Of a stretch of 64,000 nt of DNA, positions 26,746 through 38,700 are shown piece after piece. The notes under the pieces were generated by a model that was given only the letters and a program-made list of their open reading frames with translations, was not told where the DNA came from and made no database searches. The position numbers and the translations under genes are program-made. Position 1 is the first letter of the stretch. Each line of letters opens with the position of its first letter. The stretch is from Variovorax paradoxus (GTDB lineage: Bacteria > Pseudomonadota > Gammaproteobacteria > Burkholderiales > Burkholderiaceae_C), in contig NZ_CP091716.1 in NCBI RefSeq assembly GCF_022009635.1, forward strand, positions 2,805,001 through 2,869,000. The letters are read 5' to 3'.

Positions 26746-27297
26746 TCAGCCGAGCCAGCTCCCCGGCGCCAGCCCTTCGAGCGTGTGCGGCCCGATGGCG
26801 GCGCGGATCAGCCGCAGCGTCGGCAACCCGACGGCCGCCGTCATGCGCCGCACCTGGCGGTTGCGCCCTTCGCGGATCGCCAGTTCCAGCCACGCGGTGG
26901 GAATGCTCTTGCGCTCCCGGATCGGGGGCTGGCGCTCCCAAACCTGCGGCGGCGGATCGAGCAGGCGCGCCCTGGCGGGGCGCGTGGGGCCGTCGTTGAG
27001 CTGCACGCCCGCGCGCAAGGCGGCGAGGGCCTCTTCGGTCGGCGTGCCTTCCACCTGCACCCAGTAGATCTTTTCCATCTTGAAGCGCGGATCGGCGATG
27101 CGCGCCTGCAGCTTGCCGTCGTCGGTGAGCAGCAGCAGGCCTTCGCTGTCGGCATCGAGCCGGCCGGCGACATAGACGCCGGGAATGTCGATGAAGTCTT
27201 TCAGGCCGCGCCAGCGGCCCTCGGGCGTGAACTGGCTGAGCACGCCATAAGGCTTGTTGAAACGGATCAGGCGGGAGGAAGGGCTCGGAAGGTTCAT
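26746..27297 (-). CDS. rluE: 23S rRNA pseudouridine synthase, RluE/RsuA family
   Basis: 183 residues from the ATG at 27297. [15 protein letters not shown] and [14 protein letters not shown] carry the family motifs; the Asp after GRL is the catalytic one. The end has [22 protein letters not shown]. There is no N-terminal S4 domain, which fits RluE (which modifies U2457 of 23S rRNA in E. coli) better than RsuA or RluB. Downstream on the minus strand, the M23 peptidase gene starts 39 bases after its stop. Confidence 0.88.
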   Translation of the reverse strand: MNLPSPSSRLIRFNKPYGVLSQFTPEGRWRGLKDFIDIPGVYVAGRLDADSEGLLLLTDDGKLQARIADPRFKMEKIYWVQVEGTPTEEALAALRAGVQLNDGPTRPARARLLDPPPQVWERQPPIRERKSIPTAWLELAIREGRNRQVRRMTAAVGLPTLRLIRAAIGPHTLEGLAPGSWLG

Positions 27298-27383
27298 GAA
27301 CCGACAGGATAGCCCGGGTCTGTCCTGCAACATTCGATGCGCCCGGCGGCTCCAATGGGTTCATCACCAAGGAGAACCCGGAA

Positions 27384-27701
27384 ATGACGATGCGAAGCTC
27401 TATTCATCTCGCGTGCGTGGCGGCGACGGCGGGTTTTCTGATGGCCGCCTGCAGCAGCACGTCCTTGCGCGTCGGCGGCGCGCCCGATACGAGCGTCAAG
27501 AATTGCGTTGCCGCCGCCGCGCGCGAATTGCGCGTGCCTCCGGCGAGCATCGTGGTGGACAGCGGCTTCACGCCGCGCGACGGCGTCTACACGATCAACC
27601 TGAAGGTCGGGCCGCAAGCGCGTCCGGCCGTGTGCACCACCGACGAGAACAGCGCGGTGCTGGGCGTGGTCTACAAGCGGCTGGGAGCGACCGAACAATA
27701 A
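27384..27701 (+). CDS. Small lipoprotein
   Basis: 105 residues after AAGGAGAACCCGGAA. The signal ends in a lipobox LMAAC. The mature part begins SSTSLRVGG and includes CVAAAARELRVPPASIVVDSG and two further cysteines that could pair. It is short and of unknown function. The stop is followed directly by a strong bidirectional terminator shared with glnS. Confidence 0.78.
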   Translation: MTMRSSIHLACVAATAGFLMAACSSTSLRVGGAPDTSVKNCVAAAARELRVPPASIVVDSGFTPRDGVYTINLKVGPQARPAVCTTDENSAVLGVVYKRLGATEQ

Positions 27702-27734
27702 AAAAGCCGAGGCCCATGCAGGCCCCGGCTCTTT
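27701..27734. terminator. Bidirectional intrinsic terminator (lipoprotein / glnS)
   Basis: AAAAAGCCGAGGCC, loop CATGCA, GGCCCCGGCTCTTT. The stem is ten pairs with one mismatch, with an A-run on the left and T-rich end on the right, so it can end transcription from both sides. Confidence 0.85.
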
Positions 27735-27758
27735 GGCGGGGATGGGCGCAGGAGCGCT

Positions 27759-29573
<1,815 letters not shown>

Positions 29574-29720
29574 TGCGGCATTCTAGAGGGCACCATTTGG
29601 GCGTTACCTTTGGCAACTCTCTTCACATTGCAGGGTGCACCCCCTTTGCATTTGCCGCGTTCAATACGTACATGGGCGGTTCAGACCCGAACGCAGCCCC
29701 CGAAACAAGGAGTCCACATC

Positions 29721-30068
29721 ATGAGCCTCACACGTTCTACTTTCTTCAAATGGGCCGCCGCGGGTGTCGTGGCAGCCGGTGCACTGTTTGCGGCCACCTC
29801 GGCCAGCGCCCGCAGCGACGTGAGCTGGTCGATCGGTGTCGGCGTGCCAGGCGTGGCTGTCGGCGTGGGCAACCCGGGCTACTACCCGGCTCCGGCCCCG
29901 GTGTACGTGCCGCCGGCACCCGTCTACTACGCGCCGCCAGCCCCGGTTTACTACAACCCGCCGCCGGTGTATTACCGTCCGGCCCCGGTCTACTACGGCC
30001 CGCCGGCCTATTACGGCCCGCGCTATTACGGTCGTGGCTACTACCGCGGCCATGGCCACTGGCGTTAA
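29721..30068 (+). CDS. Secreted Pro/Tyr-rich repeat protein
   Basis: 115 residues after AGGAGTCCACATC. A signal peptide (WAAAGVVAAGALFAATSASA) is followed by SIGVGVPGVAVGVGNPGYY and then imperfect repeats of the type APVYYAPP, APVYYNPP, PPAYYGP, ending RGYYRGHGHWR. Such exported PxYY proteins are common in Burkholderiales and unassigned; they may sit in the envelope. A strong terminator follows. Confidence 0.85.
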   Translation: MSLTRSTFFKWAAAGVVAAGALFAATSASARSDVSWSIGVGVPGVAVGVGNPGYYPAPAPVYVPPAPVYYAPPAPVYYNPPPVYYRPAPVYYGPPAYYGPRYYGRGYYRGHGHWR

Positions 30069-30094
30069 TTAGCCACGGTTTTCGTGACTGAATG

Positions 30095-30129
30095 AAAAAA
30101 GCCGGCTTCGCAAGAGCCGGCTTTTTCTT
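30095..30129. terminator. Bidirectional intrinsic terminator
   Basis: AAAAAAGCCGGCT, 7-base loop, AGCCGGCTTTTTC: a 12-13 pair stem with A- and T-runs at the ends, between the PxYY gene (plus) and the LytTR response regulator (minus). Confidence 0.9.
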
Positions 30130-30150
30130 TGGGCGCGCCGCCCGCAAATT

Positions 30151-30987
30151 TCACATGGCGCGAAACAGATGGGCATAGAGGCGGCTGACCGGAATCTTCT
30201 CGGGCCGCCCGCGCAGTATCAGGTGCATCTTGCCGGCTTCGTCGCGGTGCACCGACTCGATGGCCGCGCTGCGCACCACCACCGCCCGGTGCACCTGCCA
30301 GAAGGTGTCGGCGTCGAGCTGGGGCAGCAGCTGCTTCAGCGGCGTGCGGATCAGGTATTCGTGCGTGGCGGTCAGCACGCGCAGGTATTTGTCCGCAGCC
30401 TCGAAATACAGAACCTCGTCGACGGGCACCATGCGCACGGTGCTGCCGCCGGCGTCGCTGGCGGCAATCATGCGCAGCGGGGCGGTGGGCGGCGCGACCG
30501 TTTCGGCGCCGGCGCCCGCGGCGGCCAGCACCTGGCGCCACTGGGCAAGCGTGCGTTCGAGCGCTTCGTCGGCGACGGCGGGCGTGGCTGAAGGCTGCGG
30601 GGCGGCCAGCGCCTGCCGCAGCCGGGCCACGGTCTTGCGCAGCCGCTCGGGCTGCACCGGCTTGAGCACGTAGTCGATGGCCTGGGCCTCGAAGGCGCGC
30701 GCGGCGTATTCGTCGTAGGCGGTGACGAACACCAGCTGCGGCATCGGCGCCTGGTCGGTCGGCCAGCAGTCGGCCAGTTCGGCGACGGCGCCCAGGCCGT
30801 CCAGGCCGGGCATGCGAATGTCGAAGAACAGCACCTGCGGCAGCAGGCGCAGCGCCTCGCGCACGGCGCTGCGGCCGTCGCCGGCGGTGGCGACCACCTG
30901 CAGTTCGGGCCAGGCGGCGGCCAGTTCGGCCTTGAGGGCTTGTGCGAGCAGGGGCTCGTCTTCGGCAATGAGGGCGGTCGGGGTCAT
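30151..30987 (-). CDS. LytTR-family response regulator
   Basis: 278 residues. The receiver domain has the acidic pocket AEDEP near 8-12, phospho-accepting Asp56 in FFDIRMPGLDG, and the Lys of DYVLKPVQ. A linker of about 40 residues leads to the C-terminal LytTR DNA-binding domain (VLYFEAADKYLRVLTATHEYLI, FWQVHRAVVVRSAAIESVHR). It is the partner of the sensor kinase gene ending 9 bases upstream. The AlgR/LytR architecture is complete. Confidence 0.92.
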   Translation of the reverse strand: MTPTALIAEDEPLLAQALKAELAAAWPELQVVATAGDGRSAVREALRLLPQVLFFDIRMPGLDGLGAVAELADCWPTDQAPMPQLVFVTAYDEYAARAFEAQAIDYVLKPVQPERLRKTVARLRQALAAPQPSATPAVADEALERTLAQWRQVLAAAGAGAETVAPPTAPLRMIAASDAGGSTVRMVPVDEVLYFEAADKYLRVLTATHEYLIRTPLKQLLPQLDADTFWQVHRAVVVRSAAIESVHRDEAGKMHLILRGRPEKIPVSRLYAHLFRAM

Positions 30988-30996
30988 CTTGGAATA

Positions 30997-32070
30997 TCAG
31001 GCGGGCAGGGGGAAGTTCAGCGTCGCGCAGGTGCCGCCGGCACCCGTGGGCGCCAGCCGCAGGGCGCCTTGCGCGCCATACACCGTGGCCAGCCGCTCGC
31101 GCACCTGCTCGAGCCCGAAGCTGCTGCCTTCCGAGGGCGGCGCGGCATCGAGGCCCACGCCGGTGTCGCTCACTTCGATGACCAGTTGGCCGGCATCCTC
31201 GCGGGCGCGCACGGTGATTTCTCCGCCTTCCACCTTGGGCTCGAGCCCGTGGCGGATGCTGTTCTCGACCAGCGGCTGCAGCAGCAGCGGCGGCACGGGC
31301 GCGTCGCGCAGCGACTCGGGCAGCTCGAGCGTGTAGTGCAGCCGGTCGCCCATGCGCACCGACATCAGCTCCAGGTAGTCGGCCAGCCGCTCGAACTCGG
31401 CCGACAGCGGATGCGACAGCGCCCGCGAGCCGCTGAGGGTCATGCGCAGGTAGCTGTTGAGCCGGTCGAGCATGGCCACGGCGCGCGGCGGGTCGACGGT
31501 GATCAGCACCCGCAGGTTGGCCAGCGTGTTGAACAGCATGTGCGGCTCCAGCTGCGTCTCGAGCAGCTTCAGCCGTGCCTCGGTGGCGTTGCGCTGGGCC
31601 ACCTCGATCTGGCTCTGCATGTGCTTGCTCTTGCCGAGGCTGTAGAAGAAGAAGCTCATGCCGATCGCCGCGATGATGGTGATCGTGATGCCGGTGGCCA
31701 GCTTGTGGCCCTTGAGGTCGAGGAAGTCGAAGGTCGGCGCGCCGACCCAGGCATCGCCGATGAGGTTGCCGACGAAGAAGCCGACGGCCACGCCCGCCGC
31801 GATCAGCAGCATGCCTCGCGGCCATTCGGGCCAGAGCGATTCGCGATGTCCGCTGAGCAGGAGCCGGCCGATGTCGATGAACAGCCAGGCCACGATGCCG
31901 ATCGACATCGAATACACCATGTGGGCGACCCAGTTGCCGCCGCTGGTGATGCTCAGCAAGGTGGCGATGAGACAGTTGAAGACCGCGGTGATCAGCCCAT
32001 GCCGCAGCATGGACTTCAGGTTCTCGGCGCTGAACTTGTTTTTTGCAGCAGCAGTCTGCTCCGCGCTCAC
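30997..32070 (-). CDS. LytS/AlgZ-like sensor histidine kinase
   Basis: 357 residues. Four membrane helices (about 27-50, 55-78, 88-108, 128-150) form the sensor part, then a short coiled coil, and the His_kinase motif LETQLEPHMLFNTLANL with the phospho-accepting His (usually PHFLFN; here PHMLFN). An ATPase domain with QPLVENSIRHGLEPK and DTGVGLDA follows. The start overlaps the preceding gene stop by 4 bases. Pairs with the LytTR response regulator immediately downstream. Confidence 0.92.
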   Translation of the reverse strand: MSAEQTAAAKNKFSAENLKSMLRHGLITAVFNCLIATLLSITSGGNWVAHMVYSMSIGIVAWLFIDIGRLLLSGHRESLWPEWPRGMLLIAAGVAVGFFVGNLIGDAWVGAPTFDFLDLKGHKLATGITITIIAAIGMSFFFYSLGKSKHMQSQIEVAQRNATEARLKLLETQLEPHMLFNTLANLRVLITVDPPRAVAMLDRLNSYLRMTLSGSRALSHPLSAEFERLADYLELMSVRMGDRLHYTLELPESLRDAPVPPLLLQPLVENSIRHGLEPKVEGGEITVRAREDAGQLVIEVSDTGVGLDAAPPSEGSSFGLEQVRERLATVYGAQGALRLAPTGAGGTCATLNFPLPA

Positions 32071-32366
32071 CGGCGGTCCCCGGCGCCCAGCGCGCGGCGT
32101 TCGCGTTCCACCAGGCGTTCGTAGAAGCCGCCGCCGGACGCGACCATCCAGACCACCGCGCCGTGGATCAGCAGGCCCAGGCCCCAGCCCATGAGCGGGT
32201 ACATGGCCCAGTTGCGGCCGTTGGCGGCCGAGATGGTCACCAGGCCGACGTTGACCAGCACGTAGACGACGGCGTGGATGTACCAGCCCATCTTGGCGCC
32301 GGCGCGGCGGCGGGCGAGGCGTTCGACATCGGAGTAGCGGGCGTTGTTGGGCGAGGAGGGATTCAT
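32067..32366 (-). CDS. 2TM-domain small membrane protein
   Basis: 99 residues from the ATG at 32366. Two membrane helices (about 28-45 and 57-75) flanked by charged ends; the start YSDVERLARRRAGAKMGWYIHAVVYVLVN and the end FYERLVERER fit the 2TM domain family often joined to LytTR two-component systems. It overlaps its neighbours by 4 bases at each end (ATGA), a sign of coupled translation. Its role may be to tune the kinase; this is inference. Confidence 0.85.
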   Translation of the reverse strand: MNPSSPNNARYSDVERLARRRAGAKMGWYIHAVVYVLVNVGLVTISAANGRNWAMYPLMGWGLGLLIHGAVVWMVASGGGFYERLVERERRALGAGDRR

Positions 32367-33319
32367 GACAGCTCCTTGTTGTACTGGACGGGAATGAAAT
32401 CGGGGGTGGCCAAGGGGGCCGCGGGCGCTGCCTGCAGGGCCGCGCGCTGCCGCAGTTCTTCCGTGGTGTCGCCGGGGCCGTCCGGCTTCCAGCCCGGCGG
32501 CTTCACGATGTAGCCCACGAAGGCCCGCACCGAGCGCGCCGAGGCCAGGTCGCGAAACAGCGAGCGCCAGTGCGTGAACTCGATCTCGAAGATGTTGTGC
32601 GAGGTGATCGGGTTCACCAGCCCGTAGCGGCAGGGCACGTCGGCGCGCTCCGGGATGTAGGTGCCGAACAGCCGGTCGAACACGATCAGCACGCCGCCGT
32701 AGTTGCCGTCCAGGTATTCGAGGTTCGACGCGTGGTGCACGCGGTGGGCCGAGGGCGTGTTCAGCACCCATTCGAGCGGGCCCAGGCGCGGAATCCAGGT
32801 CGCGTGAATCCAGAACTGGTACAGCAGGTTCAGCGTGAGCATCAGCAGGATCACCTTGGGCGGCATGCCCAGCAGCGGCGCCAGCATGAAGAACGCCAGC
32901 GTGCCGGTGAGGCGGCCGGTCCAGCCGAAGCGGTAGGCGGCCGACAGGTTCAGCTGGTTCGGCGAATGATGAATGGCGTGGGTGCACCAGAACCAGCGCA
33001 CCCGGTGCGCCGCGCGGTGGTACCAGTAGTAGCAGAACTCCTGGCCGATGAAGCAGGCGGCCCAGCCGCTCCAGTGGTCCATCGGCAGCGTGAACAGGCG
33101 GTGGGCGTAGAACCAGTCCATGGCGCCGGTCCAGAAGGCCAGCGGCAGGAGCCAGCGCAGCGGGTATTCGCGCACCAGGAAGTCGACAACCGAGATGCCG
33201 GAGGCCTTCCAGTCGTAGCTGCGCCAGCCGTTGCGCAGGGAAAGCACCAGCGCTTCGGCGATGGAGGCGACGAGCACCACCGTGACGGAGATCTTGAGGA
33301 TCAGCAAGAGCACGTTCAT
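32363..33319 (-). CDS. Sterol desaturase/fatty acid hydroxylase-family membrane enzyme
   Basis: 318 residues with several membrane helices and the di-iron histidine boxes of the family: HRAAH, HAIHH and later HRVHH. These enzymes hydroxylate or desaturate lipids at the membrane using oxygen. It is the second gene of a five-gene minus-strand operon containing a two-component system, so its product may modify a lipid sensed or controlled by that system. The lipid substrate is unknown. Confidence 0.88.
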   Translation of the reverse strand: MNVLLLILKISVTVVLVASIAEALVLSLRNGWRSYDWKASGISVVDFLVREYPLRWLLPLAFWTGAMDWFYAHRLFTLPMDHWSGWAACFIGQEFCYYWYHRAAHRVRWFWCTHAIHHSPNQLNLSAAYRFGWTGRLTGTLAFFMLAPLLGMPPKVILLMLTLNLLYQFWIHATWIPRLGPLEWVLNTPSAHRVHHASNLEYLDGNYGGVLIVFDRLFGTYIPERADVPCRYGLVNPITSHNIFEIEFTHWRSLFRDLASARSVRAFVGYIVKPPGWKPDGPGDTTEELRQRAALQAAPAAPLATPDFIPVQYNKELS

Positions 33320-33358
33320 GGTGGCAGTTCCTGGAAGCTGGGGGCCGGATGCCGATTA

Positions 33359-33880
33359 TTAGGCGGCGTGCACGCCCGCCGACATGGCGTCAGTACGGAT
33401 GGCGAGCTTCCACAGGCGCACGGCGCGGGCCAGGAAGACGCCGGTGAAAGCGCCGTACAGCGTCGGCACCACGATGCCGAAGGCGGCCTGGTGGCCCAGC
33501 TCGGGGTGCATGGCCAGGGCCGCGCCCACGACGTACTTGGTCAGGAAGATGCCCATCATGAGCATCAGCGGCACCGGGCTGCCGGCCACGTGGAAGCGGC
33601 GCTCGGCGGCGTCGTAGCGGGTGGCGGCGGGCAGCGGGCGCTGCAGCACCAGCGCCAGCAGCACGGCCGCGGCGATGGCCCAGCCGAGCAGGGCGCCGAC
33701 CGAGTCGCCGAAGACCGAGACCACGCCGTAAAGCGACAGGCCGCCCATGGCGACGGGCATCAGCGCGACCCGGGTCAGGCTCACGTTGTTGGCGAGCAGC
33801 TGCTTGCTGCCGAGCCAGAGCAGGAGGAAGAAAACGGCGAACACCCACTTGGGCGTGTGGAGGATGACTTGCATCAGCAT
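33359..33880 (-). CDS. Hypothetical integral membrane protein (DUF6622-like)
   Basis: 173 residues from the ATG at 33880 (a second ATG lies two codons in). Six hydrophobic helices: HTPKWVFAVFFLLLWLGSKQL, MGGLSLYGVVSVFG, WAIAAAVLLALVL, VPLMLMMGIFLTKYVVGAAL, FGIVVPTLYGAFTG and a last short one. The style matches the uncharacterised DUF6622 family of Burkholderiales; that assignment is from memory. First gene of the operon leading to the LytTR system, 39 bases before the desaturase. Confidence 0.7.
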   Translation of the reverse strand: MLMQVILHTPKWVFAVFFLLLWLGSKQLLANNVSLTRVALMPVAMGGLSLYGVVSVFGDSVGALLGWAIAAAVLLALVLQRPLPAATRYDAAERRFHVAGSPVPLMLMMGIFLTKYVVGAALAMHPELGHQAAFGIVVPTLYGAFTGVFLARAVRLWKLAIRTDAMSAGVHAA

Positions 33881-34137
33881 GGTGGCGCTCCGTTGAAAGA
33901 TGAAGAGAAGCTGAAGGGCGGGAGAAGAATCGATGGAGCGGACTTTGCCGGCCCCCGCCCTGGCCGGCCACCGGCGTGCGACGAAATGCCGGGCGGCGGC
34001 GCGAATTGCCGCAGGCGGGCGTGAACGGCGGCCCACGGGCGTTAGCTTTACCGCCGCTTTACGGCGCAGCAAACTCCGGGGCTACCATTCCGCGCTGTAC
34101 TCTAGGCCGAACTTCGCACCCTTCGCACGCACAGTCC
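33881..34137. promoter_or_regulatory. Divergent promoter region with GCTTTAC direct repeats
   Basis: This region separates the desaturase/LytTR operon (minus) from the efflux operon (plus). GCTTTAC occurs at 34045 and again at 34056, exactly one helical turn apart. No clear sigma-70 boxes were recognised. The repeats could be a regulator site, possibly for the LytTR response regulator of the operon. Confidence 0.35.
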
Positions 34138-35674
34138 ATGGAACAAGAAAAACCGACCGAGCCCCTGCCCGCCAACGTGTCTCCCACACATCCACCGGTG
34201 CGCAGGCGTCGCTGGGTAGGGGCATTGCTGACGCTGCTGCTGCTTGCAATCCTGGGAGGCGGTGCGTGGTATCTGATCCAGCGTGCGAAGACGCCGGCGG
34301 GTGCGCCTGGCGCGGCCCCGGGCGGCCGGCCGGGCGGCCCCGGCGGCGCGGGTGGTCCGGGCGCGCGGCGGTGGCGGCCCTGGTGGCCCCGGCGGCGCGG
34401 CCACCAGCACCGTGGGCATCGCGACGGCCAAGAAGGCCGACATTCCGGTGCAGCTGGAGGCGCTGGGCACGGTCACGCCGCTGGCCAACGTGGTGGTGCA
34501 GCCGCAGGTGTCGGGCGTGCTCACCGCGGTGCTCTTCCAGGAAGGGCAGATGGTCAAGAAGGGCGACGTGCTGGCCACCATCGACCCGCAGCCGTTCCAG
34601 AACGCACTGGCACAGGCCACCGGCGCACGCCAGCGCGACGAGGCCCAGTTGGCCGCCGCGCGCGTCACACTGTCGCGCTACCAGACACTGCTGGGCCAGG
34701 ACTCCATCGCCCGGCAAGACGTCGACACCCAGGCCGCGCTGGTCAAGCAGCTCGAAGGCACCGTGGCCATCGACCGCGCCAACGAGAACACCGCCAAGCT
34801 CAATCTCACCTGGAGCCGCATCACCGCGCCGGTGAGCGGGCGCATCGGCCTGCGGCCGGTGGACGCGGGCAACTACATTTCCACCGGCGCCACCAACGGC
34901 ATCGCGACCATCACCCAGATCACGCCGATCGACGTTGAGTTCGCCATTCCGCAAGACCGCGTGCCCGAAGTGCAGGACCGCCTGGCCCAGGGCGCGAAGC
35001 TGGACGCCACCGCCTTCGACCGCACGCGCACGCGCAGGCTCGCCACCGGCGCCTTTGCCACGCTCGACAACCTGGTCGACACCGCGACCGGCACCGTCAA
35101 GGCCAAGGCCCGCTTCTCCAATGCCGACAACACACTGTTCCCGAACCAGTTCGTCAACCTGCGGCTGCTGCTGCGCACCGTGGACAGCGCGGTGGTGGTG
35201 CCTGTGACGGCACTGCGCCACGGGCCCAACGGCGACTATGTATATGTGCTGAAGGACGACAGCACCGTGGCGCAGCGCACGGTGACGCGCGGCGAGGCCA
35301 GCGTCGACAACGTCGCGATCATGTCCGGCCTGACGGCGGGCGAGCAGGTCGTGACCGAGGGCGGCGACCGCCTGAAGGACGGCGCGCGGGTGCAGACCAC
35401 GGTCGACCGGCCGGCGGCGCCGCCCGCGGGCGCGGCCTCCGGGGAGCGCCGCGGGCATCGCGGCAACGGCGAGCGCGGAAGCGGCCGGCGCGAAGGCGGC
35501 GCGGCGGGTGCCGGCGCTCCCTCCGGCGGCGCCGGCGCGGGTACCGGTGCTGAAGGCGCGGGCACGCGGCAGCGTCCATCGTCGTCCGACTCGTCCACGC
35601 CTTCCGTGCCTCCGCCCGCGCCCGCCGTGCAGCCGGGCACACCGCCCGCCGCGCCCGGCGGCACGATGCGCTGA
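34138..35674 (+). CDS. mdtA: RND efflux periplasmic adaptor MdtA/MuxA type, frameshifted in its linker
   Basis: The natural start is the ATG at 34138 (MEQEKPTEPLP), with an inner-membrane anchor (WVGALLTLLLLAILGGGAWYL). That frame fails in a Gly/Pro-rich linker. The rest (ATSTVGIATAKKADIPVQLEA, the lipoyl half motifs, KLNLTWSRITAPVSGRIGLR, and the barrel) lies one frame over, opening at about 34283. The total length is 3n+1, consistent with loss of two bases in a GC repeat near 34360. An in-frame GTG at 34283 could start the body but without the anchor. The last 90 or so residues are a disordered Gly/Ala/Pro tail. Typical MdtA is about 415 residues. The gene heads the efflux operon. Confidence 0.82.
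34345..34405 (+). other. Frame change point in the adaptor gene
   Basis: The first frame reads GGAGGPGARRWRPWWPRRRG, which turns basic and aromatic; the other frame reads RARGGGGPGGPGGAATSTV. Joining GGPGAR from one to GGGGPGGPGG from the other restores a smooth Gly-rich linker. The join lies at GGGCGCGCGGCGG, about 34359-34371. Confidence 0.7.
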
Positions 35675-35723
35675 CACATAGCGCTTCAGAAACCAGCCAG
35701 ACAGACCGCAAGCGCCGCGACCG

Positions 35724-38700
35724 ATGAGTCCCTCACGCCCGTTCATTCTTCGACCGGTGGCGACCTCGCTGCTGATGGTGGCCATCGTGCTGGCCGGCCT
35801 GGTGGCGTTCCGCTTCCTGCCGCTGTCGGCCCTGCCGCAGGTCGACTACCCGACCATCCAGGTGCAGACGCTCTACCCCGGGGGCAGCCCCGAGGTCATG
35901 AGCAATACCGTCACCGCGCCGCTGGAGCGCCAGTTCGGCCAAATGTCGGGGCTGGACCGCATGAGCTCGACCAGCGCCGCCGGCGTGTCGATCATCACGC
36001 TGCAGTTCTCGCTCGGCCAGACGCTGGACGTGGCCGAGCAGGAAGTGCAGGCCGCCATCAACGCCGGCGGCTCGCTGCTGCCGGCCGACCTGCCGGCGCC
36101 GCCCGTGTACGCCAAGGTCAATCCGGCCGACGCGCCGGTGCTCACGCTGTCGATCACCTCCGACACGCTGCCGCTCACCGAAGTGCAGAACCTCGTGAAC
36201 ACCCGGCTCGCGCAGAAGATCAGCCAGGTCTCGGGCGTGGGGCTGGTGTCGCTCAGCGGCGGGCAGCGCCCGGCGGTGCGCATCCAGGCCAACACGCAGG
36301 CGCTGGCCACCAACGGCATCGGGCTGGACACGCTGCGCACCGCCATCGCCGCGGCCAATTCGAACGGCGCCAAGGGCAGCTTCGACGGCCCCAAGCGCGC
36401 CTACACCATCAACTCGAACGACCAGCTGCTCACGGTCGACGACTACAAGAACCTCATCGTCTCGTACAAGAACGGCGCGCCGATCCGCATGGTCGACGTG
36501 GCCCAGGTGGTCAACAGCGCCGAGAACACGCAGCTCAGCGCCTGGGCCGGCAGCAAGACCGAGAGCGGCACCAAGCTCATCCCGGCCATCATCATGAACG
36601 TGCAGCGCCAGCCCGGCGCCAACGTGATCGCCACGGTCGACGCCATCAAGGCGCAGCTGCCCGAGCTGCAGGCGGGCCTGCCCACCGGGCTGAACATTTC
36701 GGTGCTGAGCGACCGCACGGCCGGCATCCGCGCATCGGTGGAGCACGTCGAGATGGAACTGGTGCTGGCCGTGGTGCTGGTGGTGCTGGTGATCTTCGCC
36801 TTCCTGGGAAGCCTGCGCGCCACCGTCATCGCGAGCATCGCGGTGCCCATCTCGCTCATCGGCACCTTCGGGCTGATGTACCTGCTGGGCTACAGCCTGA
36901 ACAACCTGAGCCTGATGGCGCTGACCATCGCCACCGGCTTCGTGGTGGACGACGCGATCGTCATGATCGAGAACATCGCGCGCTACATAGAAGAAGGCGA
37001 AAAGCCGCTGCAGGCCGCCTTCAAGGGCGCCACGCAGATCGGCTTCACCATCATCTCGCTGACGGTGTCGCTCATCGCGGTGCTGATTCCGCTGCTGTTC
37101 ATGGGCGACGTGGTGGGCCGGCTGTTCCGCGAGTTCGCGGTGACGCTGGCCATCACCATCCTCATTTCCGCGGTGGTGTCGCTCACGCTGGTGCCGATGA
37201 TGTCGGCGCGCTGGCTCAAGCACGAGCCCAAGCGCGACACCGGCGGCAGCGGCTTCGGCGCGCGCGCGCAGCGCTTCTTCGACGGCGTGATGGTGCGCTA
37301 CGACCGCTCGCTGCACTGGGTGATCGACCACCAGCCGCTCACGCTGCTGGTCGCGCTGCTCACCATGGTGCTCACGGTGGTGCTGTACCTCACGATTCCC
37401 AAGGGCCTGTTTCCGACGCAGGACACCGGCCAGCTGCAGGCCCGCATCCAGGCCGCGCAGGACGTGTCCTTCGACCGCATGTCGCAGCTGCAGCAGGAGG
37501 CGGCGCACGCGATCCTCGAGGACCCCGAGGTCGAGAACCTCAGCTCCTTCGTGGGCGTGGACGCTGCCAACAACACCATGCTGCACACCGGCAGCATGCT
37601 GATCAACCTCAAGAAGGGCCACGGCGACCAGCAGAAGATCATGGACCGTCTGCGCGAGCACGTGCACGGCGTGGCCGGCGTCACGCTCTACCTGCAGCCC
37701 ACCCAAGACCTGACCATCGACGCCGAGACCGGCCCGACGGAATACCGCGTGTCGCTCGAAGGCGTGGACAGCGCCGCCATCACCGCGTGGATGAAGAAGC
37801 TGGTGGCGCGGCTGCAGGACTCGGACAAGGTGCGCAACGTGAGCAGCGACGCGGGCGCGCAGGGCCTGGCGGCCTTCGTGAACGTGAACCGCGACACCGC
37901 GGCGCGCCTGTCGATCACCGCGAGCACGGTGGACGACGCGCTCTACAGCGCCTTCGGCCAGCGCATCGTCTCGACCATCTTCACCGAGACCAACCAGTAC
38001 CGCGTGATCCTCGAGGCCATGCCCGGCATGGTGAACACGCCGCAGACGCTGGGCCAGCTCAGCCTGATTGCCGGCTCGGGCACGGCCACGCCGCTGTCGG
38101 CCATTGCCAACATCAGCGAGCAGCAGGCGCCGCTGCAGATCACGCACGTGGCGCAGTACCCGGCCAGCACGCTGAATTTCGACACCGCCCCGGGCGTGTC
38201 GCTCGGCTCCTCGGTCGACGCCATCCGCGCCGCGGCCAAGGAAATCGGCCTGCCCAGCAGCATCACCATGACCTTCCTGGGTGCTTCGGGCGCCTACGAG
38301 AAGTCGCTGTCGAACCAGCTCTGGCTCATTCTGGCGGCGGTGGTGTGCGTGTACATCGTGCTGGGCGTGCTGTACGAAAGCTACGTGCACCCGCTCACCA
38401 TCTTGTCGACGCTGCCCTCGGCCGGCGTGGGCGCGCTGCTGGCGCTCATGATCACCGGCAACGACCTGGGGGTGATCGGCATCATCGGCATCATCCTGCT
38501 GATCGGCATCGTCAAGAAGAACGCGATCATGATGATCGACTTCGCCATCGACGCCGAGCGCAACCAGGGCAAGTCGGCGCGCGAGGCCATCCACCAGGCG
38601 GCGCTGCTGCGCTTCCGGCCCATCCTGATGACCACGCTGGCTGCGCTCTTCGCAGCCGTGCCGCTGATGCTGAGCTTCGGCGACGGCGCCGAGCTGCGGC

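Noticed and set aside
30151..30987. Alginate-type regulator AlgR naming
   Set aside because: The architecture matches AlgR/LytR but no alginate or pilus context is present, so no symbol was given.
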